Positions 22,220 through 35,067 of a stretch of DNA of 64,000 nt are shown one piece after another; the first letter of the stretch is position 1, and every line of letters begins with the position of its first letter. Under the pieces are notes generated by a model. That model was given only the letters and a program-made list of their open reading frames with translations, was not told where the DNA came from and did no database searches. Origin of the DNA: Rhytidiadelphus loreus (taxonomy: Eukaryota; Streptophyta; Bryopsida; Hypnales; Hylocomiaceae). Made by a program: the position numbers and the translations under genes. The stretch lies in contig OX344762.1 in NCBI GenBank assembly GCA_947034895.1, positions 18,394,760-18,458,759 on the forward strand, in the 5' to 3' direction.

Positions 22220-24917
22220 GATTACTAAGATAATATGGAATTCTCATGATGATGGGGCGACATTATGAGTTTTCCGGTCAGTGAAATTCTGTTGATTGGG
22301 GAAGTTATTCCTGGCTCAGCTGCTCCACACTGAATCAGCTTTTCCATGATTAACTTAACTTTATATGAGTTAAGTTAACTTCAGTTAAGCCTGGGTTAAG
22401 TTACGAGGAGTATTGAGACATCTTAACTCTTATAGTTGAGTTACCTATCAATGATCAAGGTTGTTCAATATCCTTTCATAAACTGTGTGAATCTCATGGA
22501 TGATTCCAGTCACTGACTGAAAGCCGTCGGCCATTGACACAATAAAAGGAGTTGGAGGTAAAAGGCTGCTGGGAAAGGAGTATACTAATGGGAAAGGTCA
22601 CACTAAATTCAAGATCCACAGGGATTCGGAAAACAACAACCAAAAACGAAAACGAAATCTTCAGACCAGTCCGTCATTTAAGAATTATTAAAGGGACTCT
22701 ACAACTTAACTGAGGTCTCCAAAAAATCACTTAATAAGGTAACCCCAAGCAAAGAGTCGGTTCCAGAGGAAAATAGGTAACTAATCACAGTATTTTTTTT
22801 AATTTTTTTTTGAAAAAGGGGTGACAATTACAGTATTGAGATCGACGGAGCTTTGGAGATAAGAAAAGGGCGTCCCTATTGAGTGTGCGGTCACAATTTC
22901 TGATCTGATTCCTTGGAGGATTTTTGGATCCTTCAAAATAAGAAGAAGTGAAATTATTGATTTTTGTAACTAAGGTAACTAACCAGCCTATGACAGGTAG
23001 AATGACATAAAGACAAACAATGTGAGAAATGGGGATGTAGAGCTATTTTATTTTATTTTATTTTATTTTATTTTTTGACAAAAGATGAATTTGTTGTGAA
23101 TTTTTGAAAGCGCGATGGCCAATTGGCTTCACAAAGGTTCTCGATTATTTCAAAATCAATAAAAAGTGTATCTAATATGGTCATTTTACTCACCTAAAGT
23201 GGTTACAATATGGTCACAGTAGGAAGGCCTAAAAAAGTCATGGGTTGGTGCAAGACTTCAATAGGCCTTTTGCTTGTCATAGTTTGGTTTATTTTATCTC
23301 CTCAAAAGAGACAATCCACTTGCCTTCCATATATTAAGACAATTGTCAAGGCCATATAATGTTTACAATCTTTACATAAAAATTAATGATCCTATTAAAT
23401 CCACTAGGTCATTTCAAAGTTGTCACTTGCACACTCTAATAATGCGACTAACATGTCCTAAAAAGGCATATTGCTTCATTTATTCAAACAAGTAACATGT
23501 ATTAGATTTTTTAGACAGTCATAATGGACATTCATTACATGAGATTTACCTTATTTAAAAGGTTGTGAGTTCCCTACAATTTCCAAACTGTGGGAATGTG
23601 TCCACTACTGCAGTCTAGTGTGTCTGGGGAACTAGCTTGAAACAACTTTTCAGTGTAGCTAGGAATCTTGTAATGCCTAGGGTGGTGAAAATATTTAGGT
23701 GGCCTCAATAGGGTGAAACTACAATGTAAATTGACAAAGTCATCCTAAATGCTAGAAAGTCTTGAACTTTAAAGCAATAGAGAAGTAATAGAGAATTTGA
23801 TATAAAAAATAATCATCTAACTTGAAATGCTAGAGAGTCTTTAGTTTTCAAATGTTTCAGGTGGTAGAATGGTCTATTCTTTTTTTTTGGATCCAAACAA
23901 GCATTGAATCCAAATGAACAAGGTACCTATTGCTCGTAGAAAAGTTAGGTGATTATTTTTTATATCAAATTAAAATAAGTCTTAGAATTATTGCATGACT
24001 TCAAAAAGTTAATTTCTATTTGAATTGGAAAAAATATATATATTTTTATATTTATAAAGTTTTACACTAAATTTATACTAACCTTAGTATCTACATATAA
24101 AGATGAAAAATGAAAAATAGGTGGGCATTATTCTACCCAACACACCTAATGGATGCTACAAAGTCTACCTCTTAATTCATTAGTATTTAGAAAAATGATT
24201 TTTATAACACCTTATGTCTAAAAAATTATATTTTCATTTTAGTCAAAGCTTTTGGATCGCTTGACTACATGAAAGCAATGCAAGAAGCAATGTATAGAAT
24301 GTTACAACTTATCTTATCCTATATTTTTCTTTAATTGCTGTGGAAATTTGACCAATTAAGAATCTAAATAGCCTTTATTCACCAATGATCAACAATTTAA
24401 ATGTTGTTAAAGTGCTTTTAATATTTTATCAATTTAATGATATGGGGGTACTAAAAAGTTGTTGCAACAAACTTTCAATATAAACATTGTATGGAAATGT
24501 CATTTTTGATATTTTTCATTGGATGAAATATCTCAAATTTTTCTCAAAGAATGAAAAATTTGTTTGGTAAGGACATTGCTAAATATTCAAATATGTACTT
24601 TTAGTAAGGTATTTGTGATCCCTTAATATTGAAAAGGTGTTCATATTTAAATCTTAGTTGTTAAATACTTGTTATGCACAAGCACTAGTTCATTGTCATT
24701 TTAAAATTTTAAAATTTTAAAAAAGAAAAAGAAAAAAAGAATCTAATTACGTGAATTATGTGAATCAATACGTGAATGTCTAATAAAGATGTGTACATGG
24801 AGTTTGGAGATGACTTGTCTAATGATTAGGGGTTCAACAATTTAATTACCTCATTTTCTTTTGGGGTGAGTGAGTTGGACCAAATATGTTTATAGTTCCT
24901 TTCACCCTTCCAAGAAT

Positions 24918-24952
<35 letters not shown>

Positions 24953-25700
24953 GTGTGTCTATGCAAATCCAATCACATACACTTCTAAAATAGACATATT
25001 TATACAAAAGTAATTAATATCCTAATAGCATTCAATTAGCATGGTTATTGCATCATTTTTTCATGTACTAATATTTAAAGAATTTTTGCACAAAAGAAAT
25101 CCTTCTTGCAATTTTTCCATACTAAACATGTACACCTATACAATGCAACTAAAACATTAATTTTGGTGTTATTTGACATTTATGCATTTAATTCTTTCAT
25201 ACGTATCTACAAATTAGCTAGAAAATAGCAATGAAACTATTGATAGCCTTGTGATAATTAATCACTGTGTGAGGACTTATACCACGATCAATGAGGGAAA
25301 AAATAATCAAAATTTGATTCTTTATTTAAGGTGCCCCAAACATCCAAAATTAATTTCAATCTATTCCAAAAGGACCATGATATATTTTTGTTATAAATTG
25401 TTATAAATTACACTTTTGGGGGCAATTAGAAAAAAATGACAAAGACAATTCATTTTTGAAATCCCACCGTACAAAATTGTAACAAATTACCATAGAAATA
25501 TGTGGGATTAATTTTTTTTGTTTTTTTGGTTATGTAATTGAAAAGTTATAGTATTTGAAAAATTAGAAGGGATTGGAGATTTTGGCCTTACAAACACAAG
25601 GGCTAACCTTGACTCCTCTTGAAGTGAGATTTTAATACTAGATACAATTGACTTATTTTACAACTCCATAATAAATCACGTTGGTTACATATATGTCAAA
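22220..25700. other. No recognisable gene; simple repeats
   Basis: AT-rich sequence with an ATTTT pentanucleotide run near 23047-23075 and a (TA)n(TG)n microsatellite at about 24918-24958. No frame worth annotating was seen. Confidence 0.5.
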
Positions 25701-25719
25701 TTTTAGAAGTGAGGGGTTG

Positions 25720-25885
25720 AAACAGATAGGGGACAAGCCCTTGTTGATTCTTGTATTTTTTCTCTTATTTTCCTTCTTGTTTTGTGTTTGATTCTTTCTT
25801 GTCAAGCCTTTAGCTTGGTTGTTTTTGTATTGGACTTGCTTTGCATTGGTATTTCATTTGATTTGTAGAAAAAAAAAAAAAAAGA
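25720..25885 (+). repeat. Possible LINE or retroposed 3' end with poly(A)
   Basis: A T-rich stretch with TTAGCTTGGTTGTTTTTGTA leads to a 15-bp A run at 25869. This resembles the 3' untranslated end of plant LINEs. No reverse-transcriptase frame is attached. Confidence 0.25.
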
Positions 25886-26579
25886 GTAGAAGTGAACAAG
25901 GGATCTAGTATAAGTTCTCAAATAAATTGTTGTAGTGAGGATCGTAAGTTAATTATCAACCAGGAGTTTAGTGACACCTGGTGCCACAATGAGGTTTTTT
26001 GTTTTGGAACTCTTCACGAGCCGGAGTGGCATCTCTCCCTTAGCTTGCCACCCAGGTTAAGCATGCCCATGATTGATTTTTTTTCTCTTAATGGTCATTG
26101 TTCATTTTCAAAAAACAAAAGTTCCCAAATAAATGTTGTACACTATAACTTTTGATTTGAACACCCAATCAACAATTTTTTTGAATTTTCACAAACAAGA
26201 TACATACCTATTTCCTTGCGTCACATTTCAAAACTGTTCATTCAAAATTGACTTCATAAAAACATGCCCGAATTTCCAATTTGTCCTCTCCAAATGACTC
26301 TTTTAAAGTTGGTCAATAATTTTTGTGGAAAATTAAAAAAATCTCTCCGCCGAGGACTGGTTCCCTTGGTTCAATGTACTTTTTCCTCTTTTAATGGAAT
26401 TGGTTCATTTGTTTAAAAAAACACCAAAAAACTGGCAATAATGTTATGCCCTTTCACAAATTTATTTACCGCACCAGACAACGTTTTATTATTCACCATC
26501 CGTAAAACCCGTCCATTTACTGCGCCTATCTACCCCTTGACTGCTCAGTAACTACGTATTCTACGGAACCGAGTAAATA

Positions 26580-28551
26580 CTTCAATAAGTAGGGGGACGA
26601 ACTAGCTACGTAGCTCTCCTAGCGTAGACGTCAAGTAAATTACAGAGTACGCGCCCCAGTTCCGCAGTAAATACGGCAGGCCGGGTCGGGTGCGTTCCCA
26701 TCGCCACCCGTCCCATGCCGACCCGTCGCCTGTTTGCTTACTGCCGCCATTGAGCTTCCCGAGAGACCCCGCCCGCCAACCTGCCAACTCGCCAGCCCCG
26801 CTTCTCGGGCATTTCGCATTCCTGCGACCGGCCGTTTCCTGCCGCAATCGCATAAGGACCCCGCACGCCCTCGAACATCCCGGCACAGTAACCTCGTTGC
26901 CCCGATTTCCTGAGGCCTCAATTCCTGTAAACTCTGACTGCGCGATTGTTCCGCTCTGATTGCTTCGCTCTGATTGTTTGTTTCTTTTATGGTGGAGGCG
27001 CGCGTGTGCACGGAGGCTATGTGATAAGGAAAGAAGTGTTGATCAAATCTCATGGAGCTTCTTGACGTTGTGGATTATTAATCTCGCGTTTCACGCTACA
27101 ATTCGTTCGTGTGGTGGAGTTTTATTTCTTTTCTATTCTACCCGAGTCCTGAAATGGCGCTCATGTTTCTATTTTTTTGTATTCGGAGGAGCGCGAAATG
27201 AAATACAGTAGTTCTGAGTTGGAGGAGGATGTGCATTTAGGTTTCGGCATGGTTAACGCATGGGGCAGCGTGTGAGGAAAGTCAAGCTTGTACTGCTGGT
27301 TGTGGACGTGGAGCTAGCTGTTCTTTTTGGAAGGACTGGGAGCTTTTTTGGGCTTCTTTGAAGCCTGCGATGAGTTGCGGGGGGTAGTATGTTATATGAT
27401 CTTTACAAGTGGCAGTGGTCTGGAGTTGTTACATTGGATAGAGACTCTTTCTCTTCCTGCTGAGTTTGTTATCTGCAGTCTGGACGTCAATGGTCTTTGG
27501 TGGTGAACGAGAAGGGGAGGTCGAAGTGTGGGGATAGAATCCCTAAGTTCTGCAGATCCTCGTTCCGTTTCTGTTTCTGTGTGTACACAGCCGAGAGAAT
27601 TTGACTTTAATGCTTCGCTCTCTGTCTCCTGTAGAGATTGCAGTCCAGTTCCTACAGTTGAGCGACGGGTGCTGTGCATGAGTCTGCTCACGTGAGCGTG
27701 TCCTGAGGTCTTATTGTCGGGTTTGGTTAACCTGTTCGCAGAGCGCACGTCCTCTCGTACTTCAAGAAAAATTACCCGTGGATTTTCCTCACTATCTCCT
27801 GTTCTTGCTGAACCCGGGGATAATTTTGTCTCCAAAAGTTTCATTCGTAATTCGTCACCTTCTGCACTGGAGGTTCAAAACAGTCCACAGGCCTTCCATC
27901 TTGTGCACAATGCAGTGCATTGTTGCGTTTCAAGGGATTTGGATACGCGAATTCCTGACGCAAAGCAGTCAGTCAGTAAAAAACATTTCTCCCTCGGGCT
28001 GTCATCAATCAAGTCCTCTGGAGCCTTAAACCTTGAGTTTGACCACAAGACCCTGCAAAATCCAGTTAAGAAACTGAAGGCATGCGCTGCACGCTTGACC
28101 ATTTTGAACGGTTCTACGTGATCGCATTAAAACAGTCGTGTATTCCCTTCGTAGCGCAGTTTGAACTTCTCCGGGAGTGAGTATAGAGACCCCAGCCGGT
28201 TAGGCCCGAGAGTCTGATTGTAGCGGAACTGCAGCGTCTGCATACTCATCTGATTGAATTTTATGGAGCGTCCAAACATTTGTGGATCTTCTTAGACTCG
28301 GAAGTACGGCAGGAACTGTAAGTTCAGTTCCTGTCAACTGGGGATGGGCTTGTATTGAACTTCAGCACAAGTAAATACACTGACGGCGGCCTACTCGACT
28401 GGAGTTTCCGACTTAAAGAAGTTAGTGTCGGCGAAGGGCAGCGGCGGCAGGTGCTACACAAAGCTCAGCCCCAATTAGTCTGCACTAGACTTGGATCGAA
28501 GGCAACGCACTTATATTTTGGAAGCTTCAACCGTGTTTCGGTGCTGCCGCG
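26580..28551 (+). promoter_or_regulatory. CpG-rich upstream region and probable 5' leader of the TPD1-like gene
   Basis: G+C and CpG rise sharply here compared with the flanking transposon DNA, as expected of an unmethylated promoter region. Several open frames on both strands (to about 150 codons) lie in this segment. They overlap each other, and one of the longest forward frames at 27714 begins with TTG, not ATG, so I regard them as products of base composition. The transcription start cannot be fixed from sequence alone. A leader of several hundred bases, with upstream ORFs, before the ATG at 28552 is possible. Confidence 0.45.
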
Positions 28552-29987
28552 ATGAGTGCCATTATACTAGCTCCTCTGCGACCGCGAACGCTACTCGTCT
28601 TTACTCTCTCCTGCCTTCTCTTCTTCGTCTTGCCACGCTCCATGCGTGCTGACTCTACATCAGGTTCGATGCTTGATCCTCCTTGCCCCTGTTTCTTCTC
28701 TGGTATTTCCCTGTGTATTTCAGTATCTCCCATCAAACAGGATGGTGTTTCGAGCTGCTAGGCTTTTGAATGAGAAGTGTACTCAGTCAGTCTAATGTTG
28801 AGTAATAATTTATCGAGAATTTCTTTCCACATGCTGAACAGAATTGGTTCAGCTTCCTATGACTTCAGGGGTGTCCTAGGCTGAAATTTTTGTCCCCCAC
28901 CTAATTTGATGCTTTAGCATAATGCTTAAAGACTGTATGTCTCAAATTTTCGATGGAATCTTGAATTCCGAAGAGGAATCTCAAATCTTTCCGAGATTTT
29001 CTATTCCTTTTAGACACTCAGTTAATTAGACACCTTCTGCAGACAATATTGCAATGCTTATATTAGGCAGTAGAAATCGAGATCCCGATTAAGTAGCTTT
29101 CCAAACTTGTCACTGGATATATTGCGTCTGTATGCCGTACTTATAGGTTTATGCTACAGTATTGTAAAATCGATTACAGTCCTAGTGTTAATCGACCAAC
29201 CAGTGGAGCTTTGTCGGGTCATTCTACTGAACGTAATCCTGAAATATCGGTCTGTGTACGTAGTTTTCAATTGAAACTTCTTTGATTGGATTTCACTCAG
29301 TTTTTCCGAGTGTAATTGCACACTTTCAAGAGTATCCATGCTAATTGAATGGGATCATGTCATGCATTCATTTTTCCAGGTCTCGGAGGCGTTAAACTCT
29401 TCATGGATGCTAACTTGAACGAAACAAGGCCGCTGAATGACTACCCCAATTTGGGAGGGATTGCATCTTCTACAAGGAGAAGATCTGTGAAGTATACGTA
29501 TCGTAGATTACTAGATGGTGGTAAGCTATTCCATTTCCCACGTTTTCTTTGGATGGTTGTGTGGTTTATCCGAACAGGGAACAACGTGAAGCCAGATGAA
29601 TGGGTGTCAAATGAAAGCGAAACTATAACGGTTAGGTGGATTTATACGTGGAACATTGGGTTGATTGCAGAAATCTGTACAAAGTTTGACATAAGCATAT
29701 TCCAAGGGCCGGGAAGCCCGCTGCCGAACGGCATACCAACATTTAGTGTTCAAATCTTCAACCTGTGCACAGTAGGGTGTCCGATATCCGATGTGCATGT
29801 GGCTTGTGGCTGGTTCGCATCGGCCAAACTTGTCAACCCCAAGGTGTTCAGAAGAGTAAAATTCAATGACTGTCTTGTCAATGATGGCAATCCCATACCG
29901 TATGGAGATAGCATCACATTTCAGTACGCGAATTCCTTTGCATATCAACTGAGAGTTGAAACTGCCGTCACATGTAAATGGCCATGA
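28552..29987 (+). CDS. TPD1-like secreted cysteine-rich protein, exons 1-2a-3a
   Basis: Three exons are predicted: 28552-28663, 29380-29520 and 29671-29987, all joined in phase 1, giving 189 residues. Exon 1 encodes a signal peptide (MSAIILAPLRPRTLLVFTLS, then CLLFFVLP) with likely cleavage after SMRA. Exon 2a adds a variable linker with basic pairs (STRRRSVKYTYRRLLDG), where dibasic processing is plausible. Exon 3a is a complete TPD1 domain: CTKFDISIFQG, GIPTFSVQI, HVACGWFASAKLVNP, FNDCLVNDGNP, YANSFAYQLRV, with six cysteines. In Arabidopsis and rice, TPD1-family proteins are secreted ligands of the EMS1/MSP1 receptor kinase that set tapetal or sporogenous cell fate. A similar role here is inference. 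Splice sites are CAG|GTTCGA, TTCCAG|G, GTG|GTAAGC and TTGCAG|A. Length matches the family (about 170-190 residues). Confidence 0.85.
29521..29670 (+). other. 150-bp intron 2a, open and in frame
   Basis: The intron has good borders (GTAAGC...GATTGCAG). It is a multiple of three and has no stop codon in the reading frame, so the frame stays open from exon 2a to the stop at 29987. If retained, it would insert 50 residues between the basic linker and the TPD1 domain. The equivalent intron of the second cassette is 118 bp and would shift the frame. Confidence 0.7.
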
Positions 29988-30000
29988 CTGCTACTTCATG

Positions 30001-30006
30001 AATAAA
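30001..30006 (+). terminator. Poly(A) signal after exon 3a
   Basis: AATAAA starts 14 bases after the stop codon of exon 3a and lies before the second exon pair. It could end a short transcript that carries only the first TPD1 domain. Confidence 0.5.
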
Positions 30007-30404
30007 AGTAAATTCCCTTTTTTCGACCCTAATTTGAGCACGTATTTATTAATATATTCTCCTGAGTAATCTTTAAGAATATAGTCGGCGTGTGTGGGAA
30101 TGTGTGCCTGAAACTCTTTGAGCCATATCCAGGCGGAGGTTTGAGGGAATGTGCTCAGAAGATTAATCTTCTAGAGACAGCCTGATCAGTGCGAATACTA
30201 ATTTTAACCTATAAGAACTTCCTTGCCCTATCTATGCGCAATATCCTCCTACTAATCTTTTGATTTGCAGATAGCGACCCGTCTTGTAAGAAGCGACTGA
30301 TCTTTCGGTTTTTGAGCTCACAAGATATTTTTATGAGGTTATGTCAGTTTTAAGGTGAGGTTGGTCAGTTTTGGTCTTTACACTTCTTAGTTGCTCGAAT
30401 GCAG

Positions 30405-30920
30405 GGTTGGAGTGGAGGTCTAAATCTCCTACAAATATGCTAAGCCCAGATGAGATGGTTCAGAGGACTCAGTATACAAATCGTCGAATCTTAGCATCTA
30501 GTAAGTGTCCTTCACTGTGAAATTGCTCTGAGGAATGAAAGTCACCAATGCCGATTACTTATGGGCGTTGCCATATTCAGTGAGCCGGTGAATAATGCTT
30601 CTTGTGTGTTATCTGCAGATATGTGTACAAACAAAGATATTAGCATATTCCAGGGCCGTGATACCTCTTCAGGCATCCCGCAGTATATTGTTCAAATTTC
30701 CAACACCTGCCTGTCTGATTGCGCTCCATCAGACATCCATGTGTTCTGTGGCTGGTTTGCATCAGCTTCGCTGGTCAACCCCAATACGTTTAAACGAATT
30801 GAGTTTAATGACTGCCTTGTAAATGGGGGGAATCCGCTTAGACACGGTGACATTATTCGGTTTGCATACGCAAACTCGTTTATGTACACCTTAAGATTCA
30901 AATCTGCTAAGTTTTGTTAA
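30405..30920 (+). CDS. Second TPD1-like exon pair (2b-3b) without its own signal exon
   Basis: Exon 2b (30405-30500) follows GAATGCAG and ends at CTA|GTAAGT. Exon 3b (30619-30920) follows TTATCTGCAG. Both junctions are phase 1. The product part reads CTNKDISIFQG, GIPQYIVQI, HVFCGWFASASLVNP, FNDCLVNGGNP, YANSFMYTLRF and has the same six cysteines. By eye about 58 of 100 aligned residues equal those of exon 3a. Exon 2b also keeps the pattern YTNRRIL against YTYRRLL in 2a. I found no ATG-led hydrophobic exon between 29988 and 30404. Spliced to exon 1 it would give a 169-residue secreted protein. Alternatively it is a tandem duplicate that lost, or hides, its first exon. The frame is intact, which argues against a plain pseudogene. 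Confidence 0.75.
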
Positions 30921-31227
30921 TAGAACGGATGGCCAATTTTGTTTTGTCTAAGTACCCTAGTTTTTGATGCGTCTCACCACTATTTCACTACTTAGTCTTC
31001 AGGGGTTTTGTCTCTGGGAACCAGATGGGGTCTGGTCAACTAATTAAGAAGTATGCCTAGGGCTACCTCAAGCTTTTTGTCATACGTGAGAAATCACTTT
31101 CTCTGAAAATCTGTTTTCTGTAAGTTGGAATAATGGAGTGTCCGTTGTGGTATGCTGCAATTGCAGATGTGAAAAAAGGCACAGATATATATAAGGAATT
31201 GACAATGCCTTTAAGTGAGAATTCTAC

Positions 31228-31233
31228 AATAAA
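31228..31233 (+). terminator. Poly(A) signal after exon 3b
   Basis: AATAAA lies about 308 bases after the stop of exon 3b. It is the first canonical signal downstream and could end a transcript that includes the second cassette. Confidence 0.4.
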
Positions 31234-31239
31234 CTGTGC

Positions 31240-31406
31240 ATACTGAGAGCATATGCATCACATTCTTGTCTTGTCAATGTTCTGCTGCTTTGGCCGTCCC
31301 AGATTCCTTAGTTTCTACATTAACCTTTGCTGTCTGAATGGATATGTCGTTTGAGTATTCCAACTGCCCCAGTCACACTTTTCGTACCTAAGAATATGAA
31401 TATGAA

Positions 31407-31437
<31 letters not shown>

Positions 31438-33060
31438 TCTGGAGAAGAATACTCAATCTCCTCGAGAATGCTCTAGTATGTAAATGTGATACAGAGCTTA
31501 TTTACACATGGAATCACGCCATTTTTTTCCATCACATGAATGCCTTATTTTTATTGTGCCCAGTGAACATGATGCATTGCATAGTTTCTGAGTGAACAAA
31601 TTGCAAAATGTCATAAAAATTTGTCACAACTCTGTTGGTCTATACCCATATATAGATAGTTGCTCATAAATTTCTAGCTGTATGTGTGCGAGGTTTACAA
31701 ACTGGCAACTACTCTTAATGAAGAACAAAGCACACTGTCAAGGAAGAACTGAACAACCGACCAAACCTGGAGTTCAGCTAGTATTTGCAGTCTTTTTATT
31801 TCTATTTTCATTTTCATTTTCATTTTCATTTTCATTTTCATTTAGTGTGCTGGCATTATGCATCCCCTGCAATTGTACACTGACTCAGATTTCTAATATC
31901 TGGGGGATGTGCATGCTAGCCACATGAAACATGATGCCAGAAGAGAATGAGAACTAAGTTACTTCAGTAGCACGGCTGTGAAGTTTTCATCAGTGATCAA
32001 GTTGGGCAATGCTGAGGACATGTCTGACATATGCTGGGTCACCAACCAGGAAGACCAAGCAAGATATCTGAAGCTGAAAAGCTGAAGGGCTTGTTGCAAT
32101 CATTAACCTACAGAGTCCCAAGTCTTCTCAGAAGCTTGACACCCTGTGCACACTTGTAATCCTCTGTTCCTGCAGAAATACGGAAATGCATGCTGCTCCA
32201 ATTTCTGATTCTCAGACCAATAAGTAAGTTTCTCATGGTTCAATACTCTGACCCCAGCTCTGAGGATGACTTTTTGGGTTGCACACAAGACTCCTCCTTT
32301 TGTCATTTCTCTTTGACCTGCATTCCAGGAATACATTTTGACAGTGAATTCATCTCTAGTGTTTTGAACTAAATTCACACACCCAAACTAGAGTCAATCC
32401 CTCCTGTCCAATATTTTGGAAGTTCTTGTTGTTTTGCAAAACTACATTGATCATGAATTAGCTGTTTTTGCAGGTTTCAAGGAGATGGTGACCATGTGAT
32501 TGTTCATTGTTCATGTTGGGAGGGTGTTGCTTAACTTAGTCTGTCATTGTTCTACTGTGGGAAATTACAGGAGGCTGTAACTTCATTTGCAAAATATGTG
32601 TCAAATTGTGGCAGATGGAGGAGTGGAGGACAATGCGACCATGACTGTCTGTATTGTTGGTAATCAGCACCAATCCGACAGTAGTGGTCAACAAGCCTGC
32701 TCCATACAAAACATCAAGTTGGGTACTTCTAGCTGATCCTTATGGATCTATACCTTGGCTTGACGCTTCCTTCTGCCCTGTAGCCCGTACACACACTCCA
32801 TTCTCTCTCTAATTGAACTGCCCTGGGGCTCCTGTCACATGTGTTTAATTGAACCCACCTTCAGGGCTCCTGCCAACTGCCAAAATTTGGCATGTGGAAG
32901 TTGTCCCATCAGATGTGTACACAACAGGACAGATTCTCTGAATATTAGGAATTTGCACTTTTAAAGTGTGCTAGTATACAGGGATTGGTTGTATCCTTAA
33001 TACTCTACTAGTATGCCCCGTGTCATTGTGACAGTATAATAAAATGAAAGTAAAAGTAAA
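31240..33060. other. Gene-flanking DNA, no coding region recognised
   Basis: Base composition is still more mixed than the repeats around it. It holds a (TA)n run at 31408-31430 and an ATTTTC hexanucleotide repeat at about 31802-31843. Frames to 91 codons on either strand have no recognised domains. It could include 3' UTR or untranslated exons. Confidence 0.4.
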
Positions 33061-35060
33061 GTTTAATTTTTTAATTCATAGTTTAAAAAAAAAATTCAAT
33101 ATCTTTTCTATTGTGTGTTGGAATGCCATGGAACAAAGTTTGTGCACTCCTTGTAGAGAGCTTTCCGAGAGCTTTCCGGGAGCTTTCTGAGTGCTTTTTG
33201 ATAGTACTAAGAACGTGGTTTGGGGGGGATGCATGGTTTTGGTGATCCAACCAAGACAAACAATCAAACAAAACAAACAACCTCATTTAAGGTATCAAAG
33301 ATTTTATTTGCACTTTAAGAAAGAAGCTTTAAGGGAAACAACCTATTGTGGCCATAATTAGGAGTTTGCCTTCACACCATTGCTGAATTTTCTAGTACTA
33401 AGAACAAGAGCAAAATTAGGAATTAGCATAAATATGTTTTTTCACCAAGTTTGAACTTGTTATGAATTTTTGGACATCATATAAATGAACTTTACATTTT
33501 CAAAGCTTGATTCTACATGTCTTTAAAATCAACCATAACCTCTAAAAGTCTATGCATCCCCAAAGTGAATGTACCTTAGTTAACCTTGATTGGAACTTTT
33601 ATAATAACCAATTTGGGTATTTCATTTAAACCAAAAAATGAAACTTAACAAGTTTCATATCTGTTCTATTTTGAAATTTTGAAAAATTGAAAAATTGAAA
33701 GAATTATTGCAATTGCAAGCCTTATGTGTTAAAATCCAAATTACACGACATTATGTATATTTCATTTTTATTTCATTTTTTGACTATTTTTTATATTTAA
33801 ATTACAAAACTATGTTTCTCATTATATACTTCATTATAGTAAAAAATTCAAATTATTCTAATATACAATAGAATTGATATTATATTATTTTATTTATTAT
33901 TATTTTTAAATAAAATAATTTGAATTTTCCATTAAAAATTATGAAAACCTGTAAATCAGTAGAAAATATATTCTTTCACAACTGAAAAAAAATCAAAACT
34001 TTGTATATCAATTATATTAAGGATAAATTTAGCTTGACAGTGTCCTTTGACTTAAAGGTTGTTGGCAAGGTTGTAAAATAAAAAATAATTAATTGCTAAA
34101 TCTTCACACCAATCTCCATTGTAACTTGTATCTATTGAAAAAAAATACAAATTCATTTGATTTTTTTTGTTATACAATTTACTCATTTATTTCTATTTTT
34201 TGTTATAGAATTATAACAATTTCAATTTTTCATAAAACAAATTGATTTTTTTCTAGTGATAGACAATCCATATTTACAATATTACATACAAGAAATATAA
34301 GATTGATATTTGAACACAATCTGAAAGGCCAAATTTTGCTTAGCCATGATGTTTGACCATTTTGCAATGGATCTACTCCTTTAGGGGTTAAGTTATCATG
34401 TTTAGACTACAAACAAAGTAGGTACACCTAAAAGTGCCACTTTTTCTATTGTGTACATTTTTTATTATTAGACGGTTATAAAATTATAATTAGTAAATGA
34501 AAGGAAATTTCAATGTACTAAAGAATGCATCATTTGGGTATTGTATGAAGGATCAAAAGTTACAAGGGATCAAAGTTTACTTGGTAGGTGTTCCAAAATC
34601 GTTTCTTCAATAATAGGTACATATTGATGTAGGAGATGTATGTAATGAAAGCATTTGTTTAAGAGATCCTTTTAGACACCAAGTGCATTTGGGTGTCCCT
34701 CCTTTGTTATAGGCGCAAGTTATAGACAGTGACTAGGTTGCAATTCCATGCATATACTTATCTTACACATGATGGAGAGCTACACGAGCCTATTTTCCAA
34801 GTAATGTAAGTAGGGTAACTACGCCTAAATGTGTTTGAATAAGCAAATTATCATGGTTTCCATTATTATATTGAACATATATTGAACATTTTCGTGGGAT
34901 CTTGTTGGTAGTCAAAAGCAGATTCTAGATTCTTTTCAAATGCATTTTTTGAACACCGTATGAATAACCCATGTATTTTCTAAAGTGATGAAAACATGCA
35001 TACCCATATGTCACCCTAGTCTCTCACAAATATGTAGTTCGGTTTTATTAAGGGATTAAC
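33060..35060. other. AT-rich repeat-like DNA, nothing recognised
   Basis: Very AT-rich, with frames below 70 codons. No terminal repeats or protein remnants were found. Confidence 0.4.
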
Positions 35061-35067
35061 ATTAGGT

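Noticed and set aside
26602..27053. Overlapping frames of 89-137 codons on both strands
   Set aside because: GC-rich sequence with few stops. The frames are mutually overlapping and low in complexity (Arg, Gly, Pro, Ser).
27714..28121. 135-codon forward frame upstream of the TPD1-like gene
   Set aside because: It begins with TTG, has no recognised domain and overlaps a similar frame on the other strand. More likely leader or upstream DNA.
29349..29987. Single 212-codon ORF as the gene
   Set aside because: It begins 31 bases inside intron 1 and reads through intron 2a. The homologous second cassette and phase-matched splice sites support the three-exon model.
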